Both the position numbers and the translations under genes were made by a program. From Thiobacillus denitrificans (lineage in GTDB: Bacteria; Pseudomonadota; Gammaproteobacteria; Burkholderiales; Thiobacillaceae), in contig DDRS01000028.1 of NCBI GenBank assembly GCA_002343685.1, positions 1-44,500 of the forward strand: DNA of 44,500 nucleotides, given 5' to 3'. Of the stretch, positions 1 through 6,495 are shown piece by piece. The notes beneath the pieces are model-generated. The model was given only the letters and a program-made list of their open reading frames with translations, had not been told where the DNA came from and searched no databases. How positions within the stretch are numbered: position 1 is the first letter of the stretch; each line of letters begins with the position of its first letter.

Positions 1-57
1 AACCTGGTGGGGTTACACAACTAGTGATGCGCAAATGAAATCTTTGTCCAACCGAGC

Positions 58-129
58 GCTCAACCTGACCGCCCAAAAGCTACGCTTTTGGGTACCCTCC
101 GCGCTACGCGCTCCGGCGGCAGGTTAGCT
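58..129 (+). repeat. Candidate integron attC recombination site
   Basis: The segment starts with GCTCAAC, which fits the RYYYAAC outer box, and ends with GTTAGCT, close to the GTTRRRY box. The arms AACCTGACCGCC and GGCGGCAGGTT pair over 11 bp with a single unpaired A. That is the extrahelical-base design of folded attC sites. The centre holds two small hairpins (CAAAAGC/GCTTTTG and GCGC/GCGC), as expected of a variable terminal structure. The size, 72 bp, is within the attC range. No integron integrase is in the window, so this could be the tail of a cassette array or an orphan site. The last box is not a perfect match, so the call rests mainly on the stem design. Confidence 0.55.
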
Positions 130-623
130 CTACGTTGAATGGCGCTTTGACCGTTAAGTGGCGAATACCGGACATATGGAGCAGTCAGCCTGACAGGCCG
201 CTAAGGCCGATCAGCAGAAGTGCACGCTGATTTCACGACCGACCGCTTGCTGTCCTATACCGGCCGCCCAGTAACGCAGGGGTGACCCATACTTTCACTG
301 CTTGTCGGGTCGAGTCTGGGCCTTTACTCTCAAAAACTTTTCTGGTGATTTCCGCTAGGACGCAATCTGGTGGGCGCTCTTTGTCCAGCCATTTTTAGCC
401 CTTAACCAGTAAGCCGTTTCCCTTAAGCCCCCGTATTCCTTTGTGTTCGCGTCTATTCAAGCGAACAAGCCCTTTCGGGTAAGTCCCTTGACCCTTATTG
501 GTTTTTTTTTTGGGGCAACCGACCATTTTATCCATTTCAGATTTTATTTTCAGCAATCAATCAAAAAAACATTCTTTTGATTTCCGCTGGAAGCGGGATG
601 AGCGCATCCCTAGCATTCGCCCC
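130..623. other. Non-coding leader upstream of the tra operon
   Basis: No convincing gene is visible in these 494 bases. Reading frames that enter it lack coding character, and the first gene is best started at 624. It holds an inverted repeat at 444-467, two copies of CCCTTAA 21 bp apart (399 and 420), and a TTGACC hexamer at 488 without a good -10 partner. As it lies in front of a 20-kb operon it should contain the operon promoter and might contain regulatory sites, but none can be assigned with certainty. Confidence 0.5.
444..467. repeat. Inverted repeat in the tra leader
   Basis: TGTTCGC and GCGAACA form perfect 7-bp arms around a 10-base loop. It lies 157 bp before the first tra-operon gene. 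It could be a regulator site, part of a transfer origin or a weak hairpin. It has no T-run and nothing in the sequence decides between these. Confidence 0.35.
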
Positions 624-1088
624 ATGGATTCCCTCTCCTCCCCTTGGGTTGTTCTCCTGACGGCCCTTTTTTATACCCAAGCCCACGCCTTCTGTTTTGA
701 TGAGGCGGGGGCGATGTACGGGGTCTCACCACTATTGCTGAAGGCGGTGGCCCAAGTTGAGTCGAATATGAGACCGCATGCGGTTAACAGTACTCACACA
801 GCGAGTACGCAGTCTCAGGACATTGGGCTGATGCAGATCAATACCCGTTGGCTTCGGAGGAACCCAATCAAGTCACTCGGATACACCGAGGCCCACCTCT
901 ACAATGCCTGTACCAGCGTCAAGCTGGGTGCCTGGGTGCTGGCGAACAACTTCAATCGATATGGCGCTTCGTGGGAAGCAGTCGGTGCCTACAACGCGGC
1001 ATGCACGCGACTAAAAGGCGATGCGTGCCGTCGCGCACGAAATGGCTATGCCTGGAAAGTCTACCGGGCAATGAGGAAATCCTCATGA
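624..1088 (+). CDS. Lytic transglycosylase of the conjugation system (VirB1/SLT type)
   Basis: This 154-residue secreted enzyme cleaves peptidoglycan so the transfer apparatus can cross the cell wall. The chosen ATG gives a clean signal peptide (MDSLSSPWVVLLTALF then a cut after AHA). The frame is open further upstream, but that extension is polar and non-coding in character. The SLT fold is shown by the catalytic-Glu segment AVAQVESNMRPHAVNS, the GLMQIN motif and the AYNA segment. Its stop overlaps the next start by 4 bp (ATGA), so the two are translationally coupled. Being the first gene of the T4SS operon is usual for this accessory protein in MPF-F elements. The ribosome site is weak, so the exact start is less certain than the family. 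Confidence 0.85.
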   Translation: MDSLSSPWVVLLTALFYTQAHAFCFDEAGAMYGVSPLLLKAVAQVESNMRPHAVNSTHTASTQSQDIGLMQINTRWLRRNPIKSLGYTEAHLYNACTSVKLGAWVLANNFNRYGASWEAVGAYNAACTRLKGDACRRARNGYAWKVYRAMRKSS

Positions 1089-1606
1089 AATGCATGTTCA
1101 CATTGCTTGCCCTGGTCTGGGCAGGTTCGTCGATGGCTGCCGACTGGCAGGTGACGCAATCTGATTCCATTAGCGCTTATGTCATGTGTCATGCAGGCGA
1201 TTGCCCCGTAAGGACGGCGAAGGTGTTTGACCTTCCTGTACCCGTCCCCATGCCCGCGAGGAAATCGGATAGCGCTGCTAAGCCGGTCGCTGTGAGCTCT
1301 TCTACTTCAGTTCGATTTGCGTTGGCATCGGCTCGGCTCAGTCAGACCGAGAAAGCCAAGCTCCATGCATTTCTCGAACGGCATCGTGACGCGAGACGTT
1401 TTCTGATTCTTGGCAGCACAGATCAGGTAGGCAAAAAGCGATTTAACGAAACCCTGGCGTACAAGCGCGGGATAGCGGTCGCGGCTTATATGCACGCCAA
1501 CGGAGTCCAGAAGCGGAATATCAAAGTCGATTCGCGATGCTGCATCGAGCATCCGCCCAGCACGAACCCTAGCGCAAGACGTGCGGTGATCAGCATTAAC
1601 GAATAG
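1085..1606 (+). CDS. OmpA-family periplasmic/peptidoglycan-binding protein
   Basis: A 173-residue protein with a signal peptide (MKCMFTLLALVWAGSSMA). The C-terminal half has the OmpA peptidoglycan-binding pattern: a short strand leading into LILGSTDQVGKKRFNE, then LAYKRGIAVAAYM and the closing ARRAVISINE strand. OmpA-like domains hold envelope machines to the wall, so a role anchoring the transfer channel next to the lytic transglycosylase is likely but inferred. There is no lipobox; the middle third is low in conserved features. The start overlaps the preceding stop by 4 bp. It is not a standard F-plasmid tra gene and may be specific to this T4SS lineage. Confidence 0.75.
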   Translation: MKCMFTLLALVWAGSSMAADWQVTQSDSISAYVMCHAGDCPVRTAKVFDLPVPVPMPARKSDSAAKPVAVSSSTSVRFALASARLSQTEKAKLHAFLERHRDARRFLILGSTDQVGKKRFNETLAYKRGIAVAAYMHANGVQKRNIKVDSRCCIEHPPSTNPSARRAVISINE

Positions 1607-1615
1607 GGATTGGGA

Positions 1616-1855
1616 ATGACAAAAAACACTACTGAGCCGGGATACAAGGCAGTCCTCGTGCGCGAGGAAACCAAACTCAAGCTGCAGGCGCTTGGGAGAG
1701 CCCTTCCCAACAGGAACCTGTTCTTGGAAAGGCGGCTGGCCACAGCCGCCATTGAATACTGTCTGAACGATGAGACAGCGAGGCAAGCCATGCTGGATTT
1801 GGTGCGCAACATCGTGATGCGAGACCTTGAGACTGCTGAGACACCGGGACCATGA
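1616..1855 (+). CDS. Small protein before traA, possible TraY-like ribbon-helix-helix factor
   Basis: A 79-residue hypothetical protein. The ATG at 1616 follows AGGG at a sensible distance; a TTG two codons upstream is less likely. The N-terminal pattern, a short basic strand (YKAVLVREE) followed by TKLKLQALGRAL and then ERRLATAAIEYCL, resembles ribbon-helix-helix DNA-binding proteins, where one strand and two helices form the dimer. In F the RHH protein TraY is encoded directly before the pilin gene, the same place as here. The assignment is an inference from position and pattern; no direct sequence match to TraY is claimed. It could equally be a small operon-specific protein. Confidence 0.6.
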   Translation: MTKNTTEPGYKAVLVREETKLKLQALGRALPNRNLFLERRLATAAIEYCLNDETARQAMLDLVRNIVMRDLETAETPGP

Positions 1856-1892
1856 GACCCATCTTTCAATACATACGCTCAAGGAGAATCAA

Positions 1893-2210
1893 ATGAATTT
1901 CATGAAAATGTTCAGCAAAAAACAGGTCGTTGTCGGCGGGCTTCTCTCCGCTCTGATGGTCAGCTCGGCATGGGCCACCACAGCCGGCGGCGGTGTGACC
2001 GGTACAGAATTCCAAGCCCTGTTCGACATGCTGGTGGGTTGGGCCGAAGGCTATCTGGGCAAAGCGCTGGCGATCGCCGCGTTCGTGGTCGGTGCGCTCA
2101 TTGGCTTCGCCAAGTCTACCGCCATGCCGGCGCTGGTTGGCATCGTCTTCGCCATCGTGTTCGGCCTTGGCCCGACGATCATCAACGGCATGTTCGCTGC
2201 TGTGATTTAA
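1893..2210 (+). CDS. traA: TraA-type conjugative pilin precursor
   Basis: A 105-residue precursor. The ATG at 1893 has a good AAGGAG six bases upstream. A long signal segment ends in SSAWA, leaving a mature pilin of about 77 residues with two hydrophobic stretches (KALAIAAFVVGALIGFA and ALVGIVFAIVFGLG) joined by a short KSTAMP loop. That is the hairpin layout of F-type pilins. It is the subunit polymerised into the conjugative pilus. It sits just before traL, as in F and related systems. The TrhF-type peptidase encoded at 9544 may help process it. No cyclisation evidence can be read from the sequence. Confidence 0.88.
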   Translation: MNFMKMFSKKQVVVGGLLSALMVSSAWATTAGGGVTGTEFQALFDMLVGWAEGYLGKALAIAAFVVGALIGFAKSTAMPALVGIVFAIVFGLGPTIINGMFAAVI

Positions 2211-2235
2211 GCGAAGCATCCCCGGACTGAATAGC

Positions 2236-2526
2236 ATGGCTAATCAAGATTCACCAACGATCCCGACCCGCCTGGACGACCCTCCCAAGTTCATGTGGTG
2301 GGATTTTGACGTGGCCATGCTGTTCATGTCCTTCTTTGTATTCGGCCTCATTACAGGCTGGCTCGTGAGTTTCACGGTGTTCGGGTTGGTGATGGCCTGG
2401 CTTTACCGCAAAGCCAAATTCGGCCAGCACAGAGCTTATGGCATGCACCTGCTGTATTGGCATCTACCCGTCAATCTGGGAATGAAGGCAACACCGCCTT
2501 CGAGCATCCGAGAGTTCATTGGCTGA
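2236..2526 (+). CDS. traL: TraL, pilus assembly inner membrane protein
   Basis: A 96-residue protein of the TraL family, VirB3-like in role. It has a short cytosolic N-terminus (TRLDDPPKFMWWD), two close transmembrane segments (VAMLFMSFFVFGLITGWL and VSFTVFGLVMAWLY), and a conserved tail (HLLYWHLP). It takes part in pilus extension with TraE and the ATPase TraC. It follows traA by 25 bp and its TGA overlaps the traE start by one base. Family, length and order all agree. Confidence 0.92.
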   Translation: MANQDSPTIPTRLDDPPKFMWWDFDVAMLFMSFFVFGLITGWLVSFTVFGLVMAWLYRKAKFGQHRAYGMHLLYWHLPVNLGMKATPPSSIREFIG

Positions 2527-3116
2527 TGAGAATAGACAAACTGAGCGGCCAAGTGGCCGTCACTCTCGGGGTGCGCAGATGGACTGTGATGATATTCGCC
2601 TTGTCGCAGAGCGCATTGCTCCTGATGTTGATCGCCTTCCTGACGCGAGGCGACACACACCGCGAAACACTGGTTCCACCGACGATCCACACAACATTCT
2701 GGGTCGAGGATGACAAGGTTTCCAAAGAATATCTGATCGAGATGGGCGTGTTTCTGGCCCAGCTCTACTTCGATGTGACGCCACAGAACGTGGACTTCAA
2801 TCACCGCACACTCAAGTCCTATATCGACCCCCGCTTCTACGGGAAGCTGGAAATCGAAGCCGGTGCTTATGCCCAAAAGATCAAGGCAGATAACGCCAGT
2901 ACCTGCATGGCGATCGCGATGGTCATGCCGGACGAGGCAAAACAACGCATCGCTGTTCAAGGTGTGCTCAACACCTATCTGGGAGACAGCAGAACATCAC
3001 AGGTGAACAAAACCTACGTATTTCAGTTTGGCCAACGCGGCGGCCGTGTGCTGCTGACCGGTATGAGAGAAGGTAAGAATGCTGCCCGACCGTTTGAAGA
3101 AATCACTGCTCCTTAG
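2526..3116 (+). CDS. traE: TraE, pilus assembly protein (VirB5/VirB8-type)
   Basis: A 196-residue TraE family protein. It has one N-terminal membrane anchor (about residues 18-40, IFALSQSALLLMLIAFLTRG) and a periplasmic domain with the typical segments VSKEYLIEMGVFLAQLYFDVTP and YIDPRFYG. It is needed for pilus formation together with TraL and TraK-B-V. The start at 2526 makes a TGATG junction with traL; the frame is open further left, but that part overlaps traL fully. The 3' end overlaps traK by 38 bp. Confidence 0.92.
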   Translation: MRIDKLSGQVAVTLGVRRWTVMIFALSQSALLLMLIAFLTRGDTHRETLVPPTIHTTFWVEDDKVSKEYLIEMGVFLAQLYFDVTPQNVDFNHRTLKSYIDPRFYGKLEIEAGAYAQKIKADNASTCMAIAMVMPDEAKQRIAVQGVLNTYLGDSRTSQVNKTYVFQFGQRGGRVLLTGMREGKNAARPFEEITAP

Positions 3117-3804
3117 CCTGTTTTGCTTATTTGCCGCGCCATCCTCCCACGCTCTGCAGGTAGTGGAAGGCGTCGAGGGCAAGACCATTTTCGTCAAGGT
3201 GAGCCTGAGAGACTTGAATCGCATCGCGATCGAGGGAGGCCGGGTTCGCCTGGTTAAGTCCGCAGACGACGGGATGCTCACTGGCAGCGCGGACACCACC
3301 ACCGGGCAGGCCTTGATCCAGCCCTTGGCGAAGGATCCGTTCGGAGTGTTTGTGTTCAGTCAAAGTGGGAAAACCTACACGCTGGTGTTGCAGCCCCAGG
3401 ATATTCCGGGTGAAACCATCGTGATCAAGGAAACGGCCGTCCCTGCTTCTGTTGCAGCCAAGCCTGGCGAGATTGAACGTGCCTCCAGTTACCAGCAGGC
3501 GATCAAGAAAATGATTCAGGCATTGGCAGGCGAAGGTTTGCCGGAGGGTCTGGAGGTGAAGAAAACCTGGGAGGAAATCCGCCTCTGGAAAGGCTCCCGT
3601 TTTGCGCTGGAGCATGTTCTAACTGGACATTCACTGGTGGGTGAACAGTATCGCCTGTTCAACGTCAGCGACGCCCCGGTTCGGGTCGCCGAACAGGAGT
3701 TCTACAAGAAAGGTGTACTGGCTGTGTCGGTGCGCGACTTGACAGTTGAGCCGGGTCGCAGCACCCAGGTCTTTGTGGTTAAACGGAACGAAGGGGTGAG
3801 GTAA
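3079..3804 (+). CDS. traK: TraK, outer membrane core secretin-like protein (VirB9-type)
   Basis: A 241-residue secreted protein. The signal peptide (LKKSLLLSLFCLFAAPSSHA) is followed by a beta-rich domain (VVEGVEGKTIFVKVSLRDLNRIAI), matching the TraK/VirB9-like opening, and a C-terminal domain with YRLFNVSDAPVRVAEQEFY, which in this family contacts the TraV/TraB ring. It forms the outer membrane core complex with TraB and TraV. It overlaps traE by 38 bp and its TAA overlaps the traB ATG by one base. Confidence 0.92.
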   Translation: MLPDRLKKSLLLSLFCLFAAPSSHALQVVEGVEGKTIFVKVSLRDLNRIAIEGGRVRLVKSADDGMLTGSADTTTGQALIQPLAKDPFGVFVFSQSGKTYTLVLQPQDIPGETIVIKETAVPASVAAKPGEIERASSYQQAIKKMIQALAGEGLPEGLEVKKTWEEIRLWKGSRFALEHVLTGHSLVGEQYRLFNVSDAPVRVAEQEFYKKGVLAVSVRDLTVEPGRSTQVFVVKRNEGVR

Positions 3805-5063
3805 TGGCGAGAATCATACCCACCCTCAAGGCTTCGCCCGCCCGCAAGAAGCAACTCATGATGGCGGGCGGCGTCGGCGCCATGATTGTCGGGGTGGCCT
3901 TGGCTGCGGCATGGTTCGCCGACTCCGGGAGCAATAAATCCGATCAGACTCCTGTGGACAAGCCGGAACAGGTCAGCCTCAACTTGGCTGTTCCGGGGCA
4001 GCAACTGAACGACAAGGATGTTTGGCGGGCGAACGAAGCATCAAAGATCGAGGCGCTGAACAAGGAAATCGCCGCGATCAAGCAGAACATGGTGAATAGC
4101 CCACAAAGTAGTGGCGGAGCCATGCAAGGCACCGCCGGAGCTGGAATCAACGAAGTGCCGATGCCTCCCCCGGCAGCGGTAATTCAGCCCGGAGGCAATT
4201 TACGCCCGCTGCAACCCATGGGTTCAGCGGCATTGCCGCCCCCTCCCCCACCGCCTCCTGGAAGGCCTGGGCAGTTCGCACAGCCTGGCATGGATCCGAA
4301 TGCGCCGATGCAGCCCGTGGTGAAGCGCGCGTTCACGCTCGAAGTTTCCGATTCGACGGTGGCTGCGCCTGCAGCACCGCAGGCGCAGCCACAAGCCGCC
4401 GGCATGTCGTCCGCCCCATCCAAGGAAGAGAAGACATCGGCTGAGAAGTATCTTCCTGCCGGGACGTTCATGCGCGTGGTGTTACTGGCGGGTCTGGATG
4501 CGCCGACGGGTGGACAGGCACAAAACAATCCGCATCCGATTTTGATGCGGGTGCTCGATCCAGCCCAGTTGCCCAATCGCTACATGGCCGACATGAAGGA
4601 TTGCGTGGTCACTGCCAATGGCTACGGCGACATATCTTCTGAGCGTGCTTATATCAGGACGGATCGCCTGTCGTGCATCGACCAGAAAGGTGGGGCGGTC
4701 GACGTATCGCTTAAAGGGTATGTAGCCGGTGAGGATGGCAAGGCCGGGATGCGCGGAAGACTGGTTTCCAAGCAGGGTCAGGCGCTGGCGAATGCCTTTC
4801 TCGCGGGGATTGGCTCAGGCATCGGGCAAGCGTTCAAGGAATCTTCGAGCACTGTATCGACCTCACCGCTGGGTTCCACCAGCACAGTGACGGACGGCAA
4901 GGAGTTGCAGGCTGGACTGGCATCCGGCGTTGGAAGCGCGATGTCACAGCTCTCGAAGTATTACATCAAGCTGGCCGAACAGGTTTTTCCGGTGATTGAA
5001 GTGGACGGCGGCCGCGTGGTTGACGTGGTGCTGACGCGCGGCCAGAGCATCGAGAGAAGGTAA
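3804..5063 (+). CDS. traB: TraB, envelope-spanning scaffold (VirB10-type)
   Basis: A 419-residue TraB/TrbI/VirB10 family protein. An N-terminal membrane segment (about residues 20-40, MMAGGVGAMIVGVALAAAWF) is followed by a coiled-coil-prone stretch (IEALNKEIAAIKQNM), a proline-rich linker with a run of eight prolines near residue 147, and a C-terminal beta-barrel domain beginning near YLPAGTFMRVVLLAGLDAPT. The protein spans the periplasm and links the inner membrane energy parts to the TraK/TraV ring. The order K-B is conserved in MPF-F systems. Confidence 0.93.
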   Translation: MARIIPTLKASPARKKQLMMAGGVGAMIVGVALAAAWFADSGSNKSDQTPVDKPEQVSLNLAVPGQQLNDKDVWRANEASKIEALNKEIAAIKQNMVNSPQSSGGAMQGTAGAGINEVPMPPPAAVIQPGGNLRPLQPMGSAALPPPPPPPPGRPGQFAQPGMDPNAPMQPVVKRAFTLEVSDSTVAAPAAPQAQPQAAGMSSAPSKEEKTSAEKYLPAGTFMRVVLLAGLDAPTGGQAQNNPHPILMRVLDPAQLPNRYMADMKDCVVTANGYGDISSERAYIRTDRLSCIDQKGGAVDVSLKGYVAGEDGKAGMRGRLVSKQGQALANAFLAGIGSGIGQAFKESSSTVSTSPLGSTSTVTDGKELQAGLASGVGSAMSQLSKYYIKLAEQVFPVIEVDGGRVVDVVLTRGQSIERR

Positions 5064-5068
5064 AGAAC

Positions 5069-5938
5069 ATGAGACACCAAACCAGAATGAAAACCCTGTT
5101 GCCCCAACTGTTGATTCTGTCCTGCATGCCGGGATTTGCGCTAGCTCAGGATGTGAAAGGAAACACTGTTCTGGCGCCTCAAAACGTGAATATTGTGGCC
5201 GCAGATGCGGCTGTGATGGATGCCGGTGGTGTTGCACGTGCAAACGATCAGATCGCGATCCAGCGCAATCTGCGGTTGATGTACCCGAAGACACGCTTCG
5301 GAACGATTTCCCCCACCCCACTGCCGGGTATCTACGAAGTCGTGATGGGCCGCAATGTCGCTTTCGTGGAAGAGTCGGGGCGGTATTTCATTTTCGGGCG
5401 CATGTTCGACATGGAGAAGCAGGAGGACATCACCTCCGGAGCCGAGGCTGCGCAGCCGGCGTCACCGGCTGTCGATTTCGCCTCACTCCCGCTGCAACAC
5501 GCGATCAAGAGCGTGCATGGCCAGGGTCGGCGGACGCTCGCCGTGTTCTCGGATCCGGACTGTCCTTACTGCAAGAAGCTGGAGCAGGAACTGGCGAAAG
5601 TGGATGACGTGACGGTCTACACCTTCCTCATGCCACTGGAGCAGCTTCATCCTGATTCGCGCGCGAAGGCCGACGCGGTCTGGTGCAGCAAGGATCGCTC
5701 GGCCGCCTGGTCCGCCCTGATGCTTGATGGCACGGTTCCCAAAAAGACCAAGGGCTGTGAAGCGCCGCATCAAGCGGTTCTGCCTCTGGCTGAGAAGTTG
5801 GGGGTTAGCGGCACACCTTTCTTGGTGGCGAGTGATGGCCGAACCATGCCGGGAGCTGCGGCTGCCGCGCGGATTTCCGCCTGGCTAGGTGCCGTGAAGA
5901 AGCCTGTCGCAGCCAATGTTCAGGGAGGCACACAATGA
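5069..5938 (+). CDS. DsbC-type thiol:disulfide isomerase of the T4SS operon
   Basis: A 289-residue exported protein with a signal peptide ending in FALAQ. The N-terminal domain resembles the DsbC dimerisation region (LRLMYPKTRFGTISPTPLPG, then YEVVMGRNVAFVEESGRYFI). The C-terminal thioredoxin fold has the active site CPYC at residues 165-168 (FSDPDCPYCKK) and a cis-Pro segment VSGTPFLV. It probably shuffles disulfides in the cysteine-rich TraU, TraN and TraH made by the same operon, the role known for DsbC homologues in SXT/IncC-like elements. The start at 5069 has AGAAGG upstream; a second ATG at 5087 is possible. Its stop overlaps traV by 4 bp. Confidence 0.9.
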   Translation: MRHQTRMKTLLPQLLILSCMPGFALAQDVKGNTVLAPQNVNIVAADAAVMDAGGVARANDQIAIQRNLRLMYPKTRFGTISPTPLPGIYEVVMGRNVAFVEESGRYFIFGRMFDMEKQEDITSGAEAAQPASPAVDFASLPLQHAIKSVHGQGRRTLAVFSDPDCPYCKKLEQELAKVDDVTVYTFLMPLEQLHPDSRAKADAVWCSKDRSAAWSALMLDGTVPKKTKGCEAPHQAVLPLAEKLGVSGTPFLVASDGRTMPGAAAAARISAWLGAVKKPVAANVQGGTQ

Positions 5939-6495
5939 AGGTCGGGTATCTGTCGCTCGCCGCCGTGACCTTGATGAGCGCGGGTTGTTCTTCATTCTCC
6001 GGACTCTCTGGCTCGAAATCGGAACTGGCTTGCAAGGCCCCCGATGGGGTGATCTGCACGTCGGTTTCCGGCATTTACGCGAACTCCCTGGCCGAGGCCT
6101 TGCCGGGGCAGCAACAACCGAAACCCCAGGATAAACCTTCTCAGGATGCTGGCAGCAAGGATTCAAAGGATGGGGAGACGATGCCGCCTCTTGGCTATTT
6201 CTCCCCACGCGATCTCGCGACGCCGAACAGCGGCGATCCGATTCGCATGGCGCCTTTGGTGTTGCGTGTATGGATCGCACCTTGGGAGGATACGGACGGC
6301 GATCTGCACGATCAGCACTATCTCTACACCGTGGTCCACCAGGGCAAGTGGCTGATCGAAACCAACCAGCAGCAGATTCGTGACGCGTACAAGCCGGTGT
6401 TCCCGCTCAGGGGTAAGGAAAAGCCGGAAGAGGAACGTCAGGGTGCAGATGACGCGATGCCTGGCGTATCTGGTCAGAGGGCCGGCAATCCATGA
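5935..6495 (+). CDS. traV: TraV, outer membrane lipoprotein (VirB7-type)
   Basis: A 186-residue lipoprotein. The lipobox LMSAGC places the lipidated Cys at residue 18. Further cysteines (ELACKAPDGVICTSVSG) are the paired Cys of TraV. A Lys/Gln/Pro-rich linker leads to a C-terminal part (IRMAPLVLRVWIAPWEDTDGDLHD) that is well conserved in the family. It anchors the TraK/TraB ring in the outer membrane. It overlaps dsbC-like and traC genes by 4 bp each. Confidence 0.92.
   Translation: MKVGYLSLAAVTLMSAGCSSFSGLSGSKSELACKAPDGVICTSVSGIYANSLAEALPGQQQPKPQDKPSQDAGSKDSKDGETMPPLGYFSPRDLATPNSGDPIRMAPLVLRVWIAPWEDTDGDLHDQHYLYTVVHQGKWLIETNQQQIRDAYKPVFPLRGKEKPEEERQGADDAMPGVSGQRAGNP

Noticed and set aside
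399..498. Repeated CCCTT/CCCTTAA motifs in the leader
   Set aside because: Only two full copies at 21 bp distance and others irregular; too short and too few to call iterons or operators.
488..516. TTGACC as -35 of the tra promoter
   Set aside because: No acceptable -10 lies at 15-19 bp; the intervening T-run and G-run do not fit.
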